Notes under the pieces: generated by a model
What the model saw: the letters and a program-made list of their open reading frames with translations, nothing else
Database searches by the model: none
Told to the model about the DNA's origin: nothing
Source of the DNA: Thermodesulfatator indicus DSM 15286
Lineage (GTDB): Bacteria > Desulfobacterota > Thermodesulfobacteria > Thermodesulfobacteriales > Thermodesulfatatoraceae
DNA: 64,000 bases
NCBI RefSeq assembly: GCF_000217795.1
Contig: NC_015681.1
Location: forward strand, 797,244 to 861,243
Direction: 5' to 3'
Shown: positions 42,553 through 50,687 of the stretch, piece by piece
Position numbering within the stretch: the stretch's first letter is position 1
How the letters are laid out: each line of letters begins with the position of its first letter
Program-made: the position numbers and the translations under genes

Positions 42553-43367
42553 CTAAATTTGCTTATTATCCTGGATGTTCTCTTGAAGGGTTGGCTACTG
42601 AAGCTGAAGAAGCCCTCCTTGAAGTAGCCAAATACTGGGATATAGAACTCATAGAAATTCCTGACTGGAATTGCTGTGGTAGTTCCTCAGCACATAACCT
42701 TTGTGAAGACTTAGCCCGTAAACTTACCTGGCGTATTCTTGCCTCCTTGCCGAATAATACTTCTGAAATTCTCACCTTATGCCCCAGCTGTTTTGATCGC
42801 TTAAGGCTTGGCCTATTCGAAGCCCAAAAAAATCCCAAAAAATTCTTGACACTTTTTGGCCAGAAGCCAAATCCTTCTTGGAAAATAAGACACTTTGTAG
42901 AGGTATTAGCTTCTTTCCCCTGGCACAAAATAAAGGGTAAGCCCCTTTCTGGCCTACGTTTGGCCCCTTATTATGGCTGCTTACTTTACGTGCCAGCGAA
43001 ACTTCCACCTCCCATGGAAGACGGTCTTATGGAAAAAATGCTTTCTTCTTTAGGGGCAGAAATTGTTCCCTGGCCTTACGCCAAACAATGTTGCGGAACA
43101 TATCTCTCAATAATTAAACCTGATTTTGTCTCTGGAATCGTACGACGCATGATGATGGAGGCCCAAAAAATACAGGTCGATGCCCTGGTTACCCACTGTG
43201 TTATGTGTCAGATGAATCTCGAAATGCGAGCTCCTGTAAAAGTAGATCTTCCCGTTTTTCACCTGAGTGAATTGCTGGCCCTGGGTTTAGGACAGGCCCA
43301 CATCTCTTGGTTTAAGAAACATCTTTTAGACCCCTTGCCTCTTCTATTAAAAAAAGGTTTTTGCTAA
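42540..43367 (+). CDS. hdrB: Heterodisulfide reductase subunit B-like protein
   Basis: 275 residues with two CCG domains that bind the non-cubane [4Fe-4S] clusters of HdrB: C14 (PGCSLEG) with NCCGSS and CPSC, and YYGCLL with QCCGTYLS and HCVMCQ. This fits the CX30-39CCX35-36CXXC pattern by eye. It reduces a disulfide or disulfide-like substrate. It starts inside hdrC, so the two subunits are co-translated. The substrate here is unknown. Confidence 0.85.
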   Translation: MSSITKFAYYPGCSLEGLATEAEEALLEVAKYWDIELIEIPDWNCCGSSSAHNLCEDLARKLTWRILASLPNNTSEILTLCPSCFDRLRLGLFEAQKNPKKFLTLFGQKPNPSWKIRHFVEVLASFPWHKIKGKPLSGLRLAPYYGCLLYVPAKLPPPMEDGLMEKMLSSLGAEIVPWPYAKQCCGTYLSIIKPDFVSGIVRRMMMEAQKIQVDALVTHCVMCQMNLEMRAPVKVDLPVFHLSELLALGLGQAHISWFKKHLLDPLPLLLKKGFC

Positions 43368-43425
43368 GGCTTTTTTTTCTCGAAAAACCAGGATAAAAAA
43401 CGTAAAAGTTCCAAGTTTTAATACA

Positions 43426-45588
43426 ATGAAAAAAATTACTCTTTGTCTATTTTTGATATTGGTCTGCCCTGCAATAACTACCGCCGCTAATAAATGGCAT
43501 ATAGAGGCGGATACTCTTTCTTTTCTGAAAAGTAAAAAGCTACTTATTGCCGATGGCAATGTTATCATTAGCAATAAAGATAACGTTATTTACTGTTCTC
43601 GTTTTATCTACGAGCTGCCTTCAAAAAAAGCTATTCTATATGGACCTATAACCATAGACACAGACGGGGACATCGTCCAAAGCTCTCACGGCTGGTTAAA
43701 TCTCGAAACATATAAAGGAGAGTTTGAACACGTTCGCCTCTACTTAGGGCCAGGCAAAGTGCAAGCTCTTGCCTTTGAAACGGCAAGAGTACAAATTTTA
43801 GCCAAAAAGGTAAGAATCCTTGGCCAGGGAACCTATCTTGCCCAAAAAACAACCATAACCACTTGTGATATTTGTAAAAATGGAAAATGCAGCCCTGACT
43901 GGAGTTTTTGGGCCAGAAAGCTAAAGGTTACTCCAGAAGGTAAGGCCTACGCCAGAGATATTACCTTCAACGTCAAGCGAATACCTCTTCTTTATAGTCC
44001 TTATCTCAGTATTGGTATCAAAACAAAACGTCATAACGGTTTTTTGATTCCTCGTTTAATCCAAAGTACAAGAGAAGGATTTGGTCTGGAAATTCCCTAT
44101 TTTTGGGCCATAAATGACAGTTTTGACTTGACTTTTTACCCTTTTTACACAGGCAAAAGAGGGTTTATGACCGGCCTTGAAGCCAATTACGCTTTAGGAG
44201 AAAACAGTTTTGGTACCTTCAGAACAAGATATATTAAAGATCGATTAAAAGATAATGACTATAATGCAGACGGAATTATTCGTTCAAATAAAAATCGTTA
44301 CTGGATAACAGGAAAGATTGATCAGGAGCTAGCCAAGAACTGGCCATTGAGATTAGATATAGACATTCTTTCTGATAAAGATTTCCTGTATGAATTTTTA
44401 GGTGGATCTCTTGGTTTTGACCAGAGCAACTCCTTTTACTTAAACCGCTTTGGCCGCGGTCTTGATGAAAAAAATAGCTTTTATCGTACTAATCGAATTT
44501 GGTTAACCCATTCTTTCGGTCATTATTTCTTTCAAACAAGTGCTACCTACTACGATAGCGTTTTTCCTGGTTGGCAGGAAGAAATCCTAAATCCTCTCCC
44601 GCGTGTTTATTTTTCCCGTTTAACCACTCCTATTTGGGGACCAATAAATTTTTCTTTCGAAGAAAACTACACCCATTGGTGGCGAGAGAAGGGTTTTCGA
44701 GGACACAGGCTTGACCTTACTCCGGAAATAAGTCTTAACCCTTCACCCTGGAAACCTCTAGATTTGAGAATAGCGTATCGTCTAAAACACACTTCCTATC
44801 TGGTAGATTGGCAGGATAATCATCAATATGAATACCTAAACCGAACCCTTTATGAAATAGAAACCCGGGCTGGTCTTAATTTTAGCCGTATATATCCTTT
44901 TAGCCGCTTCGGCGTTGTTGGCTTCAAACATGTTTTAAGGCCAAAAATCACCTATCTTTATCGTCCTGAAACTAATCAGAACGATCTACCAACATTTACC
45001 GTCGAAGATAGGTTACCCAAGAGCAATGTTTTAGATTATGGTCTGTTACAATTTGTCACTGCTAAAGAAAAGGATTCTTCAGGAAATATTCGTTATTCTG
45101 ACTGGCTGCGTCTGTGGGTTCATCAAAGTTTTGATTTTAATGAAGCCACTAGAAAATTAGAAGGCTCCGATGACAAACGGCATCCCTTTTCCGACCTTTT
45201 CGCCGAAGGGGAAAGTAATTTTCTACACAAAATCTATATTCGGGCAAGCACCTCTTATAACTTCTACGGTCTAGGTTGGACCACAGCTAATCTTTCTCTC
45301 AACTTACGCAATACCAGAGGAGAAAACATAGGCTTTGATTACCGATGGGATAAGGTAAGAAAAATAAAACAAATCAACCTGAATTTACGCAAAAATGTTT
45401 ACCACGGGTTTTGGTTTGCTTATAACGCCCAGTATAGCTTAAAAGAAGGTGAACTTTCTTCCTCTTCTATGGCTTTTGAATATCGCACCAAGTGCTGGTG
45501 GGGAGTTATTAAAATCTACCAGAACCCCGACGAAACTCGCTATTCGTTTTACATAAACCTTGTAGGCATAGGCGGCTGGGGACGCTAG
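43426..45588 (+). CDS. lptD: LPS-assembly protein LptD
   Basis: 720 residues. A signal peptide (MKKITLCLFLILVCPAITTA) is followed by an OstA/LptA-like jellyroll (about 22-140, IEADTLSFLKSKKLLIADGNV) and a large beta-barrel with the LptD phrases IPLLYSPYLSIG and NGFLIPRLIQSTREGFGLEIPYFWAIND. It ends in an aromatic-rich strand. LptD inserts lipopolysaccharide into the outer membrane. The cysteine set in TTCDICKNGKCSPDWS could form the folding disulfides. It is downstream of hdrB by 58 bp; no lptE is nearby. Confidence 0.93.
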   Translation: MKKITLCLFLILVCPAITTAANKWHIEADTLSFLKSKKLLIADGNVIISNKDNVIYCSRFIYELPSKKAILYGPITIDTDGDIVQSSHGWLNLETYKGEFEHVRLYLGPGKVQALAFETARVQILAKKVRILGQGTYLAQKTTITTCDICKNGKCSPDWSFWARKLKVTPEGKAYARDITFNVKRIPLLYSPYLSIGIKTKRHNGFLIPRLIQSTREGFGLEIPYFWAINDSFDLTFYPFYTGKRGFMTGLEANYALGENSFGTFRTRYIKDRLKDNDYNADGIIRSNKNRYWITGKIDQELAKNWPLRLDIDILSDKDFLYEFLGGSLGFDQSNSFYLNRFGRGLDEKNSFYRTNRIWLTHSFGHYFFQTSATYYDSVFPGWQEEILNPLPRVYFSRLTTPIWGPINFSFEENYTHWWREKGFRGHRLDLTPEISLNPSPWKPLDLRIAYRLKHTSYLVDWQDNHQYEYLNRTLYEIETRAGLNFSRIYPFSRFGVVGFKHVLRPKITYLYRPETNQNDLPTFTVEDRLPKSNVLDYGLLQFVTAKEKDSSGNIRYSDWLRLWVHQSFDFNEATRKLEGSDDKRHPFSDLFAEGESNFLHKIYIRASTSYNFYGLGWTTANLSLNLRNTRGENIGFDYRWDKVRKIKQINLNLRKNVYHGFWFAYNAQYSLKEGELSSSSMAFEYRTKCWWGVIKIYQNPDETRYSFYINLVGIGGWGR

Positions 45589-45601
45589 TTTGACTGTAAG
45601 T

Positions 45602-46072
45602 CTAAAATTCTTCCTGACCAAGCTCTAAGATAAGAGCCTCTTCATCACATTCTGGAAATTTAGGACATTTCACACAATCAGCCCATACTTTGTGGGGAAG
45701 CTCGGTCTTTTCAATGTCTTTAAAGTGCAATTTACGAAAAAAATCAGGGGCATTAGTTAAAACAAAAACTTTAGGGACCCCTAAATCTCTGGCTTCCTCT
45801 AAACAGGCCTTGACTAAATTTACCCCAACACCTTCTCCTTGGTATTCTTCACTTACTACCAGAGAACGAATTTCGGCAAGATCCTCCCAGCAGATATGCA
45901 AAGCACAAGCCCCGGCGATAAGGTCTTTCCCTTCAGGCGCAAAGACAAAAAATTCACGAATATTTTCGTAAATTTCAGCCAGCGGCCGGGGCAAAACCTG
46001 GCCTGTCTTAGAAAAATGCACAATTAAACGATGGATGTCGCGAGCGTCCTTTAAACGAGCCTTTCTAATCAT
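45602..46072 (-). CDS. Short GNAT N-acetyltransferase, NAGS (ArgA)-like
   Basis: 156 residues. The GNAT core has IRSLVVSEEYQGEGVGVNLV (the acetyl-CoA loop, about 68-87). The C-terminal KVWADCVKCPKFPECDEEAL with its Cys cluster is characteristic of the short N-acetylglutamate synthases of sulfate-reducing and related bacteria, which lack the kinase-like domain. It would make N-acetylglutamate, complementing ArgJ at 8.0 kb. Its start meets the SPOR gene stop (overlap of one base). Confidence 0.8.
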   Translation of the reverse strand: MIRKARLKDARDIHRLIVHFSKTGQVLPRPLAEIYENIREFFVFAPEGKDLIAGACALHICWEDLAEIRSLVVSEEYQGEGVGVNLVKACLEEARDLGVPKVFVLTNAPDFFRKLHFKDIEKTELPHKVWADCVKCPKFPECDEEALILELGQEEF

Positions 46073-46740
46073 TAGTTACTTATTCTCTGAACATAAAAAC
46101 TTTTCAGCTTTTCACGAGCTTTTATTTGTTCTCCAAAGGCCTTGGCTTCAGCTAGCGTAGCAAAACGCCCCACATAAACCCTATACCACGTACCTTTTTG
46201 CGGGAGTGTTACCTTTTTAATAGTTACCTCATAACCCCTATCTCTCAGATAAGAAGCGTACTTTTCAGCATCGGCTTGGCTCCTAAGAGAAGCCACCTGG
46301 ACAGCATAAAAAGACTTAGGCTTTTCTTTTTTAGGCGGAACAACTTTTTGAGGCCGGGCAACCTTGGAGCTTTCTTGTAATGCCTTAGGCTGCTTTGTGG
46401 CTTTTTCAGACTCCGGCAAAACAGGAGTAGCTGGCTCTACTTTTTCCGGTTTTTGCGTAACGGCGTTTTGAGCCTGAGAAGTGGGCTCCTTAACCAGAGG
46501 AGGAGGTTTTACTTCTTCAAATACAGGTGGCGGTTCGATGTTTTTCTTTGATGAAAGTGCTTTTTGGCTAACAGGAGACCCTAACGAATGCACCTTGGTA
46601 GAAACCATTTTTTGGCCGAAATAAAAACCCAGCACAAACATCCATAAAAACAAACAAATCAAGAGACCAAAGGAAAAAATAAGCCCTGGCCAGCCTAACT
46701 GAAACTGAAAGCGCTTTTTCTTAGGTGTCTTTTTAGCCAT
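46072..46740 (-). CDS. SPOR-domain membrane protein
   Basis: 222 residues. A basic cytoplasmic tail, one membrane helix (about 19-42), a Pro/Lys/Glu-rich linker (about 55-140) and a C-terminal SPOR domain (FYAVQVASLRSQADAEKYASYL...) that binds denuded glycan at the septum. It is likely an accessory cell-division protein. It starts at the argS stop (one-base overlap), so it is co-translated with argS. Confidence 0.88.
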   Translation of the reverse strand: MAKKTPKKKRFQFQLGWPGLIFSFGLLICLFLWMFVLGFYFGQKMVSTKVHSLGSPVSQKALSSKKNIEPPPVFEEVKPPPLVKEPTSQAQNAVTQKPEKVEPATPVLPESEKATKQPKALQESSKVARPQKVVPPKKEKPKSFYAVQVASLRSQADAEKYASYLRDRGYEVTIKKVTLPQKGTWYRVYVGRFATLAEAKAFGEQIKAREKLKSFYVQRISN

Positions 46741-48407
46741 TACATCCTCTCAGGGGCGCTTACGCCTAAAAGATTTAACCCTGTTTTAAGAACCTGTTTT
46801 ACTGCTTTAGCCAAGACTAGTCTAGCTTTGGTAAGGTCCAAATCTTCACTTAAAAAACGATGCTTGGTGTAATAATCGTGAAGAGCTGTAGCTAAATCAA
46901 GAAGATAAAAAGTCACCAAATGAGGCTCAAATTTGGTGGCCGCGGCTTCTACGGTATCAGGAAAATAATCGAGAAGTTTTAGAATAGCAAAGTCTTCAGG
47001 TTGATTAAGAAGGCCTAAATCAACTTCAGTTGCTTTAGGCACGGTTAAGCCAGCTTCTTCAGCCTTTCGAAAAAGGCTAGCTAGCCGCGCGTGGGCATAT
47101 TGAACATAATAAACAGGGTTCTCACGGCTTTGTTTTTTGGCTAGCTCTACATCAAAGTCAAGAGGGGTATCCGCCCGACGAGTAAGAAAAATAAAGCGAG
47201 TAGCATCTTTCCCCACCTCGTCGATTAATTCCCGAAGGGTAACAAACTCTCCAGCCCGAGTGGACATGCTCTTTAGCTTGCCCCCCTCAAGCAGATTGAC
47301 CATCTGAATGAGAATTACCTTGAACTGATTCTCTTCAAGCCCAAAGGCTTTGATTACCGCTTTCATACGAGGAACATAACCGTGGTGGTCGGCCCCCCAG
47401 ATATCAACTACTTCGTCAAAACCCCGCACCAAAAACTTGTGGTAATGATAGGCAATATCCGAGGCAAAATAAGTAGGCTCCCCACTTGCCCTTATTACTA
47501 CCCGGTCTTTCTCATCACCGAATTCTTTCGCTTTAAACCAGATAGCGCCGTCTTTTTCGTAAAGGAGTCCTTTTTCTTTGAGAAAAGAAAGCGCCTTTTC
47601 AATGTAAGTTTCTTCATGAAGAATTTTTTCAGAAAACCACTGGTCATAAACCACACCAAAATCTTCAAGGTCCTTCTTAATGCCAGCCAGAATTTCTTTA
47701 ACCGCAAATTCTTTGGCAAGGGTAATGGCTTCTTCTTCAGGTAAACTCAAAAACTCTGGATTCTCTTTAAGCAAAGAACGAGCAATATCTATAATGTATT
47801 CGCCGCGGTAATGGTCTTCTGGAAAATCGATCTTTTCTCCACTTAATTCTTTAGCTCGCAGATAAACAGAACGCCCTAGTATCAGCATCTGCCGGCCAAC
47901 GTCGTTTATGTAGTACTCTTTTTCAACATTAAAACCAGCCATGGCCAGAATACGGGCAAGTGTATCTCCTACCGCAGCACCACGTCCGTGGCCAATGTGA
48001 AGCGGGCCTGTGGGGTTGGCAGAAACAAACTCTACTTGAAATTTTCGCCCTGAGCCTAAGTCGCAAGCACCGTAATTTTCAGCAGACTTTTCTATTTCTA
48101 GAGGAACCTTTTGCCAATAATCTTTGGCTATAAAAAAGTTAATAAAACCCGGGCCAGCGATCTCTATCTTTTCAAAAAGGTCTTTCCGAGAATTAAGTTT
48201 TTCCACAAACCAGGAGGCGAGTTCTCGTGGATTCTTTTTAGCCTGGCCGGCCAAGCTTAAGGCAATGTTAGTAGCGTAATCTCCATGGGCTTCATTTTTA
48301 GGAGGTTCTACTTGAAAACGCGCCTTAACACCTTCAGGCAAAATGCCTTCTTCCTTAGCCTGTTCACAAAATTTTTCGAGTTCTTTATAGATTATTTTGG
48401 CAATCAT
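46740..48407 (-). CDS. argS: Arginyl-tRNA synthetase
   Basis: 555 residues. The class I HIGH motif is HIGHGRGAAVGD (about 137-148), and the KMSKS-like loop is KLKSMSTRAGE near 385. An N-terminal Add1 domain and a C-terminal DALR helical domain ending in LLGVSAPERM are present. It charges tRNA-Arg. It is preceded by the 112-aa Cys protein (4-bp overlap) and followed by the SPOR gene. Confidence 0.96.
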   Translation of the reverse strand: MIAKIIYKELEKFCEQAKEEGILPEGVKARFQVEPPKNEAHGDYATNIALSLAGQAKKNPRELASWFVEKLNSRKDLFEKIEIAGPGFINFFIAKDYWQKVPLEIEKSAENYGACDLGSGRKFQVEFVSANPTGPLHIGHGRGAAVGDTLARILAMAGFNVEKEYYINDVGRQMLILGRSVYLRAKELSGEKIDFPEDHYRGEYIIDIARSLLKENPEFLSLPEEEAITLAKEFAVKEILAGIKKDLEDFGVVYDQWFSEKILHEETYIEKALSFLKEKGLLYEKDGAIWFKAKEFGDEKDRVVIRASGEPTYFASDIAYHYHKFLVRGFDEVVDIWGADHHGYVPRMKAVIKAFGLEENQFKVILIQMVNLLEGGKLKSMSTRAGEFVTLRELIDEVGKDATRFIFLTRRADTPLDFDVELAKKQSRENPVYYVQYAHARLASLFRKAEEAGLTVPKATEVDLGLLNQPEDFAILKLLDYFPDTVEAAATKFEPHLVTFYLLDLATALHDYYTKHRFLSEDLDLTKARLVLAKAVKQVLKTGLNLLGVSAPERM

Positions 48408-48742
48408 GGTTTAAGGGTAACGTCTCTCGTAAAGTCTGGGCAGCGAAAAGGACTTCCGGTATCGCGGGTAAAACGTTTTTGACAAGTCTCTCGCCAGGCA
48501 CACACGGCACACAAAGCCAATTCCTCAGCTAAAGAGCCAGATTCTTTTATAACCTTGGCTTCAGCCACTTTTAAGCGAGCATTTCCCACAAGTAAAGCTG
48601 CTTCACGAAGCTTAGTAGCAAGCTTGGGCTGGCCCTCTTCTTCAGCCTTATCTGCCCATATTCCGAGTTCTTTAGCCTCTTCAGCCAATAATTTTTCCCA
48701 TTGTGAAAGCTTTTCTTCTAACTGTTTTAACATTTCGCTCAT
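48404..48742 (-). CDS. Coiled-coil protein with C-terminal Cys4 cluster
   Basis: 112 residues, not recognised. The first 75 residues are helical (MLKQLEEKLSQWEKLLAEEAKEL). The C-terminus carries C78, C81, C87 and C100 (CAVCAWRETCQKRF...FRCPDF), a probable zinc or [4Fe-4S] site. GGAAGCAATAA precedes ATG 48742. It overlaps argS by 4 bp and the CooT-like gene by 4 bp, so it is in that operon. It may be related to the small Fe-S proteins of sulfate reducers, but this is not certain. Confidence 0.65.
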   Translation of the reverse strand: MSEMLKQLEEKLSQWEKLLAEEAKELGIWADKAEEEGQPKLATKLREAALLVGNARLKVAEAKVIKESGSLAEELALCAVCAWRETCQKRFTRDTGSPFRCPDFTRDVTLKP

Positions 48743-48939
48743 TTATTGCTTCCTTTTGGTTTTATAAAAACCTTATGTTTTAAAAAGTCTATGGCTACAA
48801 TTTCGCCTTCCACTTTTTTAGGTTCTTCAAAAAAAGATTTAAGTACCAGGCCGTCTGGTTTAACTTCTATTTCGATTACATCATTCATAATCTCTTCTTC
48901 CTGACCATTTCCAAGCCAAAAGGCCTTAGCCTGGCACAT
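48739..48939 (-). CDS. cooT: CooT-like nickel-binding protein
   Basis: 66 residues with TAGGGAGGTTTTT before ATG 48939. MCQAKAFWLGNGQEEEIMNDVIEIEVKPDG matches the CooT family, whose dimer binds one Ni(II) through Cys2 in the invariant Met-Cys start. Beta-rich and basic at the C-terminus. In Rhodospirillum it is part of the CO-oxidation system; homologues also occur without CODH, where the role is unclear. It is not next to cooC (1-586), so joint action is inference. Confidence 0.8.
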   Translation of the reverse strand: MCQAKAFWLGNGQEEEIMNDVIEIEVKPDGLVLKSFFEEPKKVEGEIVAIDFLKHKVFIKPKGSNK

Positions 48940-49029
48940 AAAAACCTCCCTATAAAAACTTCTTTTAAAAGAACTCTCTAAGGCCTAATTGTCAACCAGT
49001 TGTTTAGCACTCAACAATCAAATATCTAC

Positions 49030-49110
49030 TGTCCCGAACGAAATGTGTTATCGCAAGGCACTAGCGGCGCTGTGGCAATCTTAAGCAAAAAATTCGAATT
49101 TTACAAAGAT
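49030..49110. repeat. Palindromic repeat remnant with one MITE-like end
   Basis: CCCGAACGAAATG...GGCACTAGCGGCGCTGTGGCAATC runs to TTTTACAAAGATCCC, the closing end seen at 20165-20179 and 35531-35545. The opening end is lost. The gap holds no gene. Confidence 0.45.
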
Positions 49111-49121
49111 CCCCACAATTT

Positions 49122-49526
49122 TTAGAATAAAAGTCTTCTATGCTGATCAACCCTTTTGGCCGGACCAATAATTGGTTCCAAAACTTCTCTAGCACGACGC
49201 ACCACTTGCCGAGCTAAAACCAAGGCTTCCTTTGCAGCTTCAAGGGACGGGTTTTTAGTAAGCTCTTTGAGGCGGTTTATATTATTTTTTATTTCTTTAG
49301 CTAATTCAGGCTCACAGGCCTTATCCAGTTCGGCAAGGATTTTTTCAAAAGAAGGCTTCTCTTTAGGAGCTTCTATTTGAACTATAGCCCAAAGAGCTCG
49401 TACAGCCCTATCAATTGCTTCATTAGCAAATTTCAAGATCTTTTCAGGGTCTTTCTCTTCTTCAGCAAAGGCTATTTGTTCTTCGGCATACTTAAAGTAA
49501 GTTCTAGCCCGAATGTAATAGGGCAT
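49122..49526 (-). CDS. Helical protein of unknown function, HEPN-like
   Basis: 134 residues, all helical. RTYFKYAEEQIAFAEEEKDPEKILKFANEAIDRAVRALWAIV is reminiscent of HEPN four-helix bundles, but the RX4-6H motif is not clear, so this is weak. It shares a base with the preceding 64-aa gene (49526), which in turn shares one with efp, so the three are co-translated. The function is unknown. Confidence 0.6.
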   Translation of the reverse strand: MPYYIRARTYFKYAEEQIAFAEEEKDPEKILKFANEAIDRAVRALWAIVQIEAPKEKPSFEKILAELDKACEPELAKEIKNNINRLKELTKNPSLEAAKEALVLARQVVRRAREVLEPIIGPAKRVDQHRRLLF

Positions 49527-49720
49527 TATACCTCCCCCCGCAACCGGCGATAAAAATGCTCGGTAAGCTTTTCGTCTGCAAGCTCACAAATTTCAAAAAG
49601 AAGTTCTATCATATCGAGCATTTCTGCCTGGCCATCAGGGGGACGGGCCTCAAGGTCTTCTATAAAAGCTCCGCTTTCCAGGTACTCTTTAAATTCTTTA
49701 AGCTTTTTAAGGGTAAGCAT
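49526..49720 (-). CDS. Small acidic protein of unknown function
   Basis: 64 residues, not recognised. Acidic and helical (LKEFKEYLESGAFIEDLEARPPDG...MIELLFEICELADEKLTEHFYRRL), with one cysteine. Its start overlaps the efp stop by one base and its stop overlaps the next gene by one base, which supports it being translated. Confidence 0.6.
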   Translation of the reverse strand: MLTLKKLKEFKEYLESGAFIEDLEARPPDGQAEMLDMIELLFEICELADEKLTEHFYRRLRGEV

Positions 49721-50283
49721 TACTCCGCCCTCTCTACGTACGCTCCAGTACGGGTATCTACTTTTATGAGATCTCCTTCATTAATAAAAAGGGGTACTTT
49801 AATTACCGCTCCGGTTTCAAGCTTGGCTGGCTTTGAACCACCAGAAACCGTATCTCCTCTCACACCCGGTTCGGTTTCCACCACTTTTAACACTACAGTA
49901 ATGGGAAGGTCTATACCAATAGGCTTACCTTTGTAGTAGAGGACTTTGACATTGATATTTTCCTGGAGATATTTCCAGGCGTCTCCCAGTTGTTCCTTGT
50001 CGAGGTAAACCTGGTCATAATCTTCTAAGTCCATAAAAACGTAGCGATCGCCTTCGGCATATAAATACTGCATTTCTTTTTCTTCAAGGTCTGGACGCTC
50101 AAACTTCTCCCCAGAACGAAAATTAGCTTCTAAAACTCGACCAGTAATTAAATCGCGCAACTTAGTTCGTACCGTGGCCTGCCCTTTAGCCACTTTTGAG
50201 TGCTGAAATTCTATAATTTCGTATGGTTTTCCATCCCATTCAATTTTTAAACCACGCCGAAAATCTGAAGTAGAAATAGACAT
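49720..50283 (-). CDS. efp: Elongation factor P
   Basis: 187 residues, three beta-barrel domains of standard length. The modification loop reads [15 protein letters not shown]: Lys33 is kept, while the usual KPGKG is KVAKG (Gly replaced by Ala). The loop lysine rescues ribosomes stalled at polyproline. The modification pathway (EpmA/B, rhamnose or 5-aminopentanol) cannot be told from the window. TAGGAGGAGATT precedes the ATG. First gene of a three-gene unit with the 64- and 134-aa proteins. Confidence 0.95.
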   Translation of the reverse strand: MSISTSDFRRGLKIEWDGKPYEIIEFQHSKVAKGQATVRTKLRDLITGRVLEANFRSGEKFERPDLEEKEMQYLYAEGDRYVFMDLEDYDQVYLDKEQLGDAWKYLQENINVKVLYYKGKPIGIDLPITVVLKVVETEPGVRGDTVSGGSKPAKLETGAVIKVPLFINEGDLIKVDTRTGAYVERAE

Positions 50284-50293
50284 AAATCTCCTC

Positions 50294-50644
50294 CTATTTA
50301 AAAATAATCAAGCGCTCACCATCTTTTACCAGACCATAACGCTTCCGCGCAATCTCTTCATAGGCCTGAGGATCACTCTTTAGGCGTGAAATCTTGGCGG
50401 AAAGGTGAGCTTTCGTCAAGAGGAGATTTTCTTTTTGAGAGGATAAATGGGCAATTTGACGATCTAGATAAAAATAAGAAAGACTACCAACAACAAACAA
50501 AAATAAAAAAGACAATATCAAAGCCTTTAAAGATAAAAAATCCCAAAAAGAATTGAATTTCTGCGAAGATTTCTTCTTTTGTCCTTTAGGCAAAATTTTT
50601 GAACGTCGTTTAGCTTTACTTTTAGGCCTGTAAACAGAAATCAT
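50294..50644 (-). CDS. ftsB: FtsB/DivIC-like septum protein
   Basis: 116 residues. A strongly basic N-terminus ([22 protein letters not shown]), one membrane helix (about 38-60), then a short coiled coil and the typical FtsB ending ([22 protein letters not shown]). It bridges FtsQ and FtsL at the division site. The basic N-tail is longer than in E. coli FtsB. It lies between efp and the rpoD terminator. Confidence 0.82.
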   Translation of the reverse strand: MISVYRPKSKAKRRSKILPKGQKKKSSQKFNSFWDFLSLKALILSFLFLFVVGSLSYFYLDRQIAHLSSQKENLLLTKAHLSAKISRLKSDPQAYEEIARKRYGLVKDGERLIIFK

Positions 50645-50656
50645 AAGCTACCTAAA

Positions 50657-50684
50657 TAAGAAAGGGGCGAGATTCGCCCCTTTC
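50657..50684 (-). terminator. Terminator downstream of rpoD
   Basis: AAAGGGGCGA (50661-50670) pairs with TCGCCCCTTT (50674-50683). On the minus strand the stem is followed by a T-rich tail (CTTATTT). It lies 5-30 bp after the rpoD stop and just upstream of ftsB. Confidence 0.8.
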
Positions 50685-50687
50685 AAC

